From Streptomyces sp. Ag109_O5-1 (GTDB taxonomy: Bacteria > Actinomycetota > Actinomycetes > Streptomycetales > Streptomycetaceae), in the NCBI RefSeq assembly GCF_003814875.1, contig NZ_RKQF01000001.1, positions 4,588,001-4,652,000 on the forward strand: DNA of 64,000 nt, written 5' to 3'. Within the stretch, counting starts at the first letter, position 1, and each line of letters begins with the position of its first letter. Under the pieces are notes generated by a model that was not told the DNA's origin, did no database searches, and saw only the letters and a program-made list of their open reading frames with translations. The position numbers and the translations under genes are program-made. Below, in pieces: positions 58,076-64,000 of this stretch.

Positions 58076-59340
58076 GCGGGAACGTCCTCTCGGATCGGCT
58101 CGGCCGCGGTGAGGTGCGCGCCGACGTGCGTGGTCAACTCCCAGTCGTTCCGGCCGCGTTGTTCGCGCCACACTGCGCGGATCGCCGCTCCGGCGAGGAG
58201 GACCTGGTAGAAGGGGCCGCCGACGACGAGCTTCACGTAGTGGACGAAGCGGACCCGCAGCCCGTACTGCTTGCCGAAGTCGTGCAGGCCGACCACCTCG
58301 AAGACGAAGGTGACGGCGGCGGTGACCAGCGGCAGGAAGGTGAGGAAGGCGACGCCGACCGGAACGTCGAGGAAGAGGGCGACCGCCGCGTTGAGCGGGA
58401 TGATCACGCCGGAGAAGGCCTGCAGGAACGGTGTCATCAGGGTGTAGCGGGCGAGCAACCGCTGCCCGAATCCGGGGAGTTGCTGCCAGTCCTTCTTCCG
58501 GTAGACCTGGAGGAAGCCCTGGTTCCAGCGGGTGCGCTGCTTGAGCAGCGACATGAGGGAGCCCGGGGTCTCCTCGCGGGTCACCATGTCGGAGTCGTAG
58601 GCGACGACGACCTTCTTGCCGACGCTCGACAGCCGGACGCCCAGGTCGCAGTCCTCGGCGAGGCAGTCGGGATCCCAGCCGTCGGCTTCCCTGAGCACGG
58701 CCGTCCGTACGAAGACGGTGTTGCCGCCGAGCGGGATGAACCCTTTCTGCGCATGCAGATGCAGCCGGGACCGGAACCAGAAGAAGTACTCCAGGCAGTT
58801 GCGCAGGCTGTACCAGCTGGAGTGGAAGTTGATGAGCTGGACGCCGCCTTGGACGACGTCCGCGTCCGTGGTGCGGAAGGCGTGGTCGACGTGGGCGAGC
58901 AGCTCCGGGTGGACCTGGTCCTCGGCGTCGAAGACCCCGACGACATCGCCGCGGCAGTGCGGCAGCGCCGTGTTCATGGCCTTCGGCTTGTTCTTCTTCT
59001 CGTGCGTGTCGACGACGACCCGGACGCGCGCGTCACGCCTGGCGGCCGCTTCCGCGACCGCCGTGGTCTCCGGGTCGTCGTGCCCGACGATGACGATGAT
59101 CTCGAAGTCGGTGTGTGTGGACTCCAGCAGCCGCTGGATGGTGTGGTCGAGCACGGCCTGTTCGTGCCGCGCGGGCAGCAGCAGCGAGAACGACAGGTGT
59201 TCACCGCCGTCGGGTCTGCCGAACCGGGTGGAGGCGAGCACTTCGGGCGTACGCCACGCGTGCATCTGCCACCACAGAGTGAAGGCCGCCATCCAGAACA
59301 AGGCGAGCGAGACGGCCGCGACGAGGACAGACGTCAGCAA
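58072..59340 (-). CDS. Processive GT2 glycosyltransferase, cellulose-synthase-like
   Basis: A 422-residue membrane glycosyltransferase. One N-terminal and about four C-terminal hydrophobic segments flank the catalytic domain, with FSLLLPARHEQAVLDHTI, GDVVGVFDAEDQVHPELL (DxD), EDCDLGVRLS (base) and KQRTRWNQG (QxxRW). This is the D,D,D,QxxRW signature of processive synthases. The TTG at 59340 has GGGGGGA 8 nt upstream; an ATG at 59460 would precede the likely promoter (-10 TAGGTT at 59412-59417). First gene of the four-gene glycan operon. Confidence 0.85.
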   Translation of the reverse strand: MLTSVLVAAVSLALFWMAAFTLWWQMHAWRTPEVLASTRFGRPDGGEHLSFSLLLPARHEQAVLDHTIQRLLESTHTDFEIIVIVGHDDPETTAVAEAAARRDARVRVVVDTHEKKNKPKAMNTALPHCRGDVVGVFDAEDQVHPELLAHVDHAFRTTDADVVQGGVQLINFHSSWYSLRNCLEYFFWFRSRLHLHAQKGFIPLGGNTVFVRTAVLREADGWDPDCLAEDCDLGVRLSSVGKKVVVAYDSDMVTREETPGSLMSLLKQRTRWNQGFLQVYRKKDWQQLPGFGQRLLARYTLMTPFLQAFSGVIIPLNAAVALFLDVPVGVAFLTFLPLVTAAVTFVFEVVGLHDFGKQYGLRVRFVHYVKLVVGGPFYQVLLAGAAIRAVWREQRGRNDWELTTHVGAHLTAAEPIREDVPA

Positions 59341-59500
59341 GAGAAGATCCCCCCAGATCCCGAAACCCCCTGTGCGCAACGGCGAGTGACGGCCGTCGCG
59401 CCCTTGTGGAGAACCTAGGGGGGATCTGTGAAGCGCGACCCCCGATCCGATAAACAGCATGTTTCGGAACGGTGGTGCCGCAAGCGGTATCCATCCGAAC

Positions 59501-59530
59501 AGGGGTGCATTTGGGGTCAGTTGCACCCCT
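59501..59530 (-). terminator. Hairpin downstream of the DUF255 gene
   Basis: A perfect 9-bp stem, aggggtgca (59501-59509) with tgcacccct (59522-59530), and a 12-nt loop, between the thioredoxin-domain gene stop (59555) and the glycan operon promoter. No T tract; probable terminator. Confidence 0.55.
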
Positions 59531-59554
59531 GGCGCGCGGCCCTCCCCGGCAACT

Positions 59555-61591
59555 TCAGCCCCCGAGCGCCGATTTCAGCCGTACCGGGTCGGTGGTCGGA
59601 GCATCGCAGGTGAAGTTGCGGCAGACGTACGCGGCCGCCTCCCCGCCGACGAGCGGCCGCCCTTCGAGCAGCGGGAATTCATCACTCTCCGGAGTTCCCA
59701 TCGCCACGACCGCGCCGGGGGCGGTGCCCAGAAGTGCCGTGCGGTGCAGGGTGGCCGTCTTCTCGTCCTGCGCTCCCGGTCCGACGATCGCCACCTCGCG
59801 CGGCCCGTCGAGCAGCGCCTCGGCGACGGCGAGCCCCCACCCGACGAAGCGCGGCACCCGCGGCCCGAGCGTTCTGACGACCCCCAACGCCCTTTCCGCC
59901 GCGGTGCGATGAGGTTCCGAGCCGGTGTGGGCCGCATAGCCCAGCAGGGCGCCCGCGGCGGCGGTCCACCCCGAGGGCGTGGCGTTGTCGGTCGGGTCCT
60001 GGGGGCGGCGGATGAGCTGTTCGGCGTCGGAGGCGGTGTCGTAGAGCGCGCCGGTCTCCGGGTCGGTGAAGCGGGCCAGCACATGGTCGAGGAGGAGGCC
60101 GGCGAACTCCAGCCAGACGCCCTCGCCGGTCACGGACGCGAGCGCGAGGAAACCCTCGGCGACATCGCCGTAGTCCTCCAGGACGCCCGCGTTGGCGCCG
60201 GCCTTGCCGTCCCTGCTGGTGCGGGCGAGCCGTGCGTGGTCGTCGAGATGCAGCCGTACGAGGAGGTCGGCGGCGCCGACGGCGGCCTCGACCAGGTCGG
60301 GGCGGTCGAAGTAGGCGCCGGTCTCGGCGAGCGCGGCGACGGCGAGGCCGTTCCAGGCGGCGACGACCTTGTCGTCACGGCCGGGCGCGGGGCGCTGTGC
60401 CCGTGCGGCCAGCAGCCGCTGCTTGACAGACTCGATCCGCTCGGCGTCGAAGACACCTTCCTGCCGCGGGAGTTGAAGGACGGACTGGCCGTGCTCGAAG
60501 GTGCCCTCTTCGGTGACCCCGAAGTACTGGGCAGCCAGGTGCGCGTCCTCATCGCCCAGCACCTCGGCGAGCTGCGCGGGCGTCCAGACGTAGTACGCGC
60601 CCTCGACATGCTTCCCGGTCCCGGTCCCGTCGTCGCTGTCGGCGTCGAGGGCGGAGGCGAACCCGCCCTCGCCGGTACGCAGTTCGCGGACCATGAAGTC
60701 GGCGGTCTCCAGAGCCACCCGGCGGGCGAGCTCGGACCCGGTGGCCCGCCACAGGTGGGCGTACGCCCGGCACAGCAGGGCGTTGTCGTACAGCATCTTC
60801 TCGAAGTGCGGCACGACCCAGTCGCGGTCGACGGAGTAGCGGGCGAAGCCGCCCCCGAGCTGGTCGTAGATACCGCCGCGGGCCATCCGCTCACAGGTGT
60901 CCGCGGCCATCTGCAGCGCGCCTTCGGCACCGGTCCGGGCGTGGTGGCGCAGCAGGAACTCGACGACCATGGACGGCGGGAACTTGGGCGCACCGCCGAA
61001 TCCGCCGCGCTGCGCGTCGTACTCGCGGGTGAGCCCCAGCAGGGCCCCCGCGAGTTCCTGCTCACCGGGCGGCTGGGCGCCCTGATGGCTGATCTCCCGC
61101 TCGGCGAGATCCCGGACGATCTTCCCGGCGACCTCGGAGACCTCGTCCCGCCGGTCGGTCCATGCGGTCCGGACCCCCTCCAGAACCTGCCGGAAGGAGG
61201 GCATGCCGTGACGCGGGGCGGGCGGGAAGTAGGTGCCGAAGTAGAAGGGTTCGGCGTCGGGCGTGAGAAACACGGTCATGGGCCAGCCGCCCTGCCCGGT
61301 GGCCGCCTGCACGGCCTCCATGTAAACGGCGTCGACGTCCGGCCGCTCCTCGCGGTCGACCTTGATGTTGACGAAGTGCTCGTTGAGGTAGTCGGCGGTG
61401 GCCCGGTCCTCGAAGGACTCGTGAGCCATGACATGGCACCAGTGGCAAGAGCTGTACCCGACGCTCAGCAGGACGGGTTTGTTCGCGGCCCGAGCGGCCT
61501 CGAAGGCTTCGGCCGACCAGGGCCACCAGTCGACGGGGTTGTCGGCGTGCTGGAGGAGGTACGGGGACGTCTCATGGGCCAGTCGGTTCAC
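59555..61591 (-). CDS. Thioredoxin-domain protein, DUF255 / YyaL (SSP411) family
   Basis: A 678-residue cytoplasmic protein. The N-terminal thioredoxin-like domain (residues 1-170) has the family CHWC motif in VLLSVGYSSCHWCHVMAHESFED. A six-hairpin (alpha/alpha)6 glycosidase-like barrel with unknown substrate follows (GGIYDQLGGGFARYSVDRDWVVPHFEKMLYDNALL). Length is normal. The GTG at 61591 gives MNRLAHETSPYLLQHADNPVDW, the conserved start. It overlaps the 3' end of the ArsR-type gene by 20 nt. Confidence 0.93.
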   Translation of the reverse strand: MNRLAHETSPYLLQHADNPVDWWPWSAEAFEAARAANKPVLLSVGYSSCHWCHVMAHESFEDRATADYLNEHFVNIKVDREERPDVDAVYMEAVQAATGQGGWPMTVFLTPDAEPFYFGTYFPPAPRHGMPSFRQVLEGVRTAWTDRRDEVSEVAGKIVRDLAEREISHQGAQPPGEQELAGALLGLTREYDAQRGGFGGAPKFPPSMVVEFLLRHHARTGAEGALQMAADTCERMARGGIYDQLGGGFARYSVDRDWVVPHFEKMLYDNALLCRAYAHLWRATGSELARRVALETADFMVRELRTGEGGFASALDADSDDGTGTGKHVEGAYYVWTPAQLAEVLGDEDAHLAAQYFGVTEEGTFEHGQSVLQLPRQEGVFDAERIESVKQRLLAARAQRPAPGRDDKVVAAWNGLAVAALAETGAYFDRPDLVEAAVGAADLLVRLHLDDHARLARTSRDGKAGANAGVLEDYGDVAEGFLALASVTGEGVWLEFAGLLLDHVLARFTDPETGALYDTASDAEQLIRRPQDPTDNATPSGWTAAAGALLGYAAHTGSEPHRTAAERALGVVRTLGPRVPRFVGWGLAVAEALLDGPREVAIVGPGAQDEKTATLHRTALLGTAPGAVVAMGTPESDEFPLLEGRPLVGGEAAAYVCRNFTCDAPTTDPVRLKSALGG

Positions 61592-62207
61592 CCTCCCACT
61601 CTCCCACGGGGTCGGGGGCGGCGTAGAAGCGCACGTTGACCCGGCGCGCCCCCTCGGGGACCGCGTCGTCGGGGTGGCCGTAGCGGTCGAGGAGTTCCTG
61701 GTAGGCGCGTACGAAGTCGTGGAGGTCGCTCTTCGTCATCCAGGTGCCGGTGCGCTGGACCTGGGCCCAGCCCTGCGGGCCCCGGTACTCCTGGTGGGCG
61801 CGGCGGAACAGCCGGGTGTCCAACTCGATCTTCAGCAGGGCGAGTTGCTCGGCCGCGGCGTACTCCTCCTGCGTCATCGCCGCCGGGTCGGGCGTGATGT
61901 GGCTGAAGGGCAGGCTCCGCCACCAGCGCTCCCGCCCGCCCGACTTCTCCGGGATCTCCTCGATGAGCCGCTGCTCGGCGAGTTTGCGCAGGTGGTAGCT
62001 GGTGGTGCCGGAGCTCTCGCCGAGTTCGCGGGCGAGCACGGTGGAGTTCGCCTCGCCGTGCCGGCCGAGGTAGTCGAGGATCCGGCGGCGCAGCGGGTTG
62101 CCGAGGGACTTGTAGAGGGCGGTGCGTTCGAGGCTGGTCATTTCGGTGTGTTCGGCGGGTGCGGCGGGCTCGGGTTCTCCGGCCGTCCGGGGCGTGCCGT
62201 CGGTCAT
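61572..62207 (-). CDS. ArsR-type (winged-helix) transcriptional regulator
   Basis: A 211-residue regulator. Winged helix at about 30-95: LERTALYKSLGNPLRRRILDYLGRHGEANSTVLARELGESSGTTSYHLRKLAEQRLIEE. A longer C-terminal domain with SGGRERWWRSLPF and AYQELLDRYGHP follows, common to Streptomyces regulators of this shape. ATG at 62207. Direct/inverted repeats at 62255-62281 in the divergent promoter are probable operator sites, controlling itself and the membrane protein at 62366. Confidence 0.9.
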   Translation of the reverse strand: MTDGTPRTAGEPEPAAPAEHTEMTSLERTALYKSLGNPLRRRILDYLGRHGEANSTVLARELGESSGTTSYHLRKLAEQRLIEEIPEKSGGRERWWRSLPFSHITPDPAAMTQEEYAAAEQLALLKIELDTRLFRRAHQEYRGPQGWAQVQRTGTWMTKSDLHDFVRAYQELLDRYGHPDDAVPEGARRVNVRFYAAPDPVGEWEGEPTGP

Positions 62208-62254
62208 ACCGTCACCGTAACCCTGAGAACCCCGAGAAGTCCCTGATGTCTGCC

Positions 62255-62281
62255 GAATTTTCTTTGCAGAATTTTCTCTGC
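62255..62281. promoter_or_regulatory. Operator repeats of the ArsR-type regulator
   Basis: GAATTTTCTTTGC (62255-62267) and GAATTTTCTCTGC (62269-62281) are 13-bp direct repeats with one mismatch. The second also forms the palindrome GCAGA-ATTTTC-TCTGC (62266-62281). Markedly AT-rich for this genome, lying between the divergent genes at 62207 and 62366. Confidence 0.6.
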
Positions 62282-62365
62282 GGTCTAGCGTGGGGGCATG
62301 ACGGATCGAGGCATGGCGGAGCACCAGAAAGATCCGCGGAGCCGGAACAGGACAAGGGGGATCAC

Positions 62366-62815
62366 ATGTTGGAGGGGTTAACGACGACGAAGGTGCGGCA
62401 GATGAAGCGGACGAGGCGGCTGAAGAGGTGGGCACTGATCCTTCTCGGTTCGTCCGCCGTGCTGCTCGTTCCGTGGATGGTGGTACTGGCGGTGACGCTG
62501 CCCGCCAAGACCGAGGTGCACAACTGGTCGGTGGCCTGGATAGGGCTGGACGTCCTGATGGCGGCGGGCTGCGCGGCAACGGCGGTACTGGGCCTGCGGG
62601 GCGATGTCCGGGCCCGGCTCACCGCCTCCGCGACGGCGTCGGTGGCTGTCCTGGACGCATGGTTCGACATCACCACGTCGGCGATGGGCACGGAACTGGT
62701 GGTGGCGCTGGGCAGCGCGGTGGCGGAGGCGGGGCTGGCGGCGGCGTGCGTGTACCTGGCGCTGTCGAAGGGCTGGGGCCGGATACCCGCCCACCCCGGC
62801 CGCACCGCCCAGTAG
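62366..62815 (+). CDS. Small integral membrane protein, probable target of the ArsR-type regulator
   Basis: A 149-residue protein. A basic N-terminus (KRTRRLKRW) is followed by four transmembrane helices at about 22-45 (ALILLGSSAVLLVPWMVVLAV), 55-75, 88-108 and 115-135. I do not recognise a family beyond actinobacterial hypothetical membrane proteins. The ATG at 62366 follows AAGGGGG. It is divergent from the ArsR gene with shared operator repeats, so the regulator may control it. Confidence 0.78.
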   Translation: MLEGLTTTKVRQMKRTRRLKRWALILLGSSAVLLVPWMVVLAVTLPAKTEVHNWSVAWIGLDVLMAAGCAATAVLGLRGDVRARLTASATASVAVLDAWFDITTSAMGTELVVALGSAVAEAGLAAACVYLALSKGWGRIPAHPGRTAQ

Positions 62816-62991
62816 CCCGGAGAACCACACCGGCCCTTCGACGGGACGCCTGAGCGCCGGCCCGTCGGGGCGCGGAATCGGGGAACCACCACCGAACCCT
62901 CACCCGCCCTCTGATCGTCGCCCCCTCGCCATCGCGCCCCTCGGCAAGGACACTTGTACACAAAGGAGTTGCCGCTGGAGGGGGACGGGAC

Positions 62992-64000
62992 ATGCGGGAC
63001 GCCCATCGGGCGGAAGCCGACCGGTTGCTGGTGCGAGCCGTGGAGGAGGAGGTCCGCCGCTCGGGCGGCCGCGTCGACGGACAGCTGCTGCTCTCACGCG
63101 CACGTGCCGGCATGGACACGATGGCGCGGTCGGCCACCGAGGAGTACGAGTCGTACACCCACGCTCTCGACGAGACGGAGGCGGTCCGGCCGAGCTTCGG
63201 CCGGCGGTACGCGAGAGACGGCGCCGGAACTCCCCTGCTGGTGGCGGCCGTCGCGGCGGTCGCCGCCACCGTCGCCGACCTCTCCCTGGGCACCGGCGCC
63301 GGTACGGCACTCGGCGCGGGTGTGGCCGTCGGTGTCGTCGGCGCGGCGGCCACGGTCGTGAAGGTCGCCGGTTCTCACCTCCCCGCCGCCCATCACCACG
63401 CCGGCGCGGCCGGTCAGCCGGGCGGTCCCGAGCAGTTGCGGCTGCAGTGGCTGACCGCGCTGGAGGTGCGGGGCATCCGTCCGTTCCTCGATCAGCAGCG
63501 GGTGCTCAGCGCCTCCACGGGCCCCAAGAAGCAGAGCCCCGGCCTGCGTGGCGCGGACAAGAGCGCGGCGGCCCGCAGGCGTACGGTGCTGCAGCAGTCG
63601 TTCGGCCAGCTCCCCCGCCCGGACGGCCCGTTCGCCGGCCGACAGCAGGAGCTGGCGCGGATCCGGCAGTGGGCGCAGGCGGCCCGGGCGACCACGGAGA
63701 CCCGTCCGACGGTGGTCGTCCTGCACGGGGAGCCCGGCTCCGGCCGTACGGCCCTCGCGGTCCGTGCCACGCACGAGCTGAAGGACCTCTTCCGGGGCGC
63801 GGTCGTGGTGGATCTCCGCGGCGGCAGCCGGGGCGAGCCGCCGCTGACCACCCGGGACGCCCTGCTGCATCTGCTCAACCGGCTGGGCGCGCCGCGTGAG
63901 CAGCTGCTGTTCCGGGAGCGTTCCTCGCCCGACCAGCAGGTCAAGCGGCTGAGCGAGCTGTACCACCAGCACCTCACGGGTCTTGCGGTGACGATCGTGC
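62992..64000 (+). CDS. STAND-family NTPase, 5' part
   Basis: 336 residues visible; the gene continues past the right edge. An N-terminal helical region (about 1-75) precedes one hydrophobic, Ala/Val/Gly-rich segment (about 80-125) that may insert in the membrane. The ATPase domain then begins at about 195 with FAGRQQELARIRQW and P-loop VVVLHGEPGSGRTALAV, where Arg replaces the usual Lys of Walker A. This matches Streptomyces TPR-containing STAND NTPases of unknown signal. The ATG at 62992 has GGAGGGGGA upstream. A frame shift or other start cannot be excluded. Confidence 0.75.
   Translation, partial: MRDAHRAEADRLLVRAVEEEVRRSGGRVDGQLLLSRARAGMDTMARSATEEYESYTHALDETEAVRPSFGRRYARDGAGTPLLVAAVAAVAATVADLSLGTGAGTALGAGVAVGVVGAAATVVKVAGSHLPAAHHHAGAAGQPGGPEQLRLQWLTALEVRGIRPFLDQQRVLSASTGPKKQSPGLRGADKSAAARRRTVLQQSFGQLPRPDGPFAGRQQELARIRQWAQAARATTETRPTVVVLHGEPGSGRTALAVRATHELKDLFRGAVVVDLRGGSRGEPPLTTRDALLHLLNRLGAPREQLLFRERSSPDQQVKRLSELYHQHLTGLAVTIV

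Noticed and set aside
1..64000. tRNA, rRNA or riboswitch genes
   Set aside because: I looked for cloverleaf-like segments and common riboswitch cores and saw none; a covariance search would be needed to exclude them fully.

Overview
The window is high-GC actinobacterial DNA with strong third-position GC bias and many GTG/TTG starts. It is almost certainly from a Streptomyces chromosome. Streptomyces-typical content includes a WhiJ-type regulator triad (ATPase, XRE-DUF5753, DUF397), chitinase with DasR-like operators, a Tad/Flp locus with its own two-component pair, a GTP-dependent PEP carboxykinase, an SCO4983-like protein, several SARP/STAND-type regulators, and at least five copies of a dispersed Streptomyces intergenic repeat (core: ggtcgcgcagttccccgc or gggcgcgaccagcc).

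Layout. 1-1.6 kb: start of a Z-isoprenyl diphosphate synthase, preceded by a C-rich small-RNA-like element ending in a strong terminator. 1.6-3.6 kb: DinB-like, GNAT and LLM-flavin genes. 3.6-6.5 kb: four translationally coupled genes with a WXG-type pair, resembling a type VII secretion substrate operon. 6.7-10.4 kb: DUF192, the WhiJ-like triad, a Uma2 nuclease-fold protein and a RHH/PIN toxin-antitoxin pair. 10.4-21.8 kb: minus-strand Tad/Flp pilus locus (OmpA-like, lipoprotein, TadG-like, pilin, response regulator, sensor kinase, TadC, TadB, TadA, two TadE-like proteins, TadZ/CpaE, CpaB/RcpC, zinc-ribbon protein). 22-23.8 kb: secreted GH18 chitinase. 23.8-28.1 kb: two ATPase-type sensors and a large LuxR-STAND regulator carrying a 30-bp coding minisatellite. 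28.4-30 kb: IS200/IS605-type element with a tnpB split by one amber codon, inserted at the remnant of a zinc carboxypeptidase gene. 30.6-37.7 kb: divergent catabolic cluster (GntP permease, RidA, IclR, PfkB kinase / D-amino acid deaminase-like enzyme, N-acyl-D-amino acid deacylase). 37.8-42.1 kb: secreted protease, membrane protein, AlaA-like aminotransferase, SCO4983-like protein, second Uma2 protein. 42.2-46.6 kb: four-gene TelA cluster with two binding-protein-like exported proteins, one fused to a vWA domain. 46.8-52.8 kb: pckG, trhA, MFS exporter plus TetR, Mut7-C RNase-fold protein. 52.9-59.3 kb: four-gene cell-surface glycan locus ending in a copper-radical oxidase. 59.5-64 kb: thioredoxin-domain DUF255 protein, ArsR-type regulator, small membrane protein, and the start of a STAND ATPase running off the right edge.

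Themes. Many minus-strand operons are stitched together by 4-nt ATGA/GTGA/TTGA overlaps, so starts there are well determined. The most unusual features are repeat-driven changes to coding sequence. A dispersed intergenic repeat is embedded in frame in a PfkB kinase. A 30-bp minisatellite encodes fifteen decapeptides in a STAND regulator. Another repeat cluster sits where a tadE start codon should be. The TelA/vWA cluster, the type VII-like operon and the amber-interrupted TnpB beside its wrecked target gene are the best candidates for follow-up.
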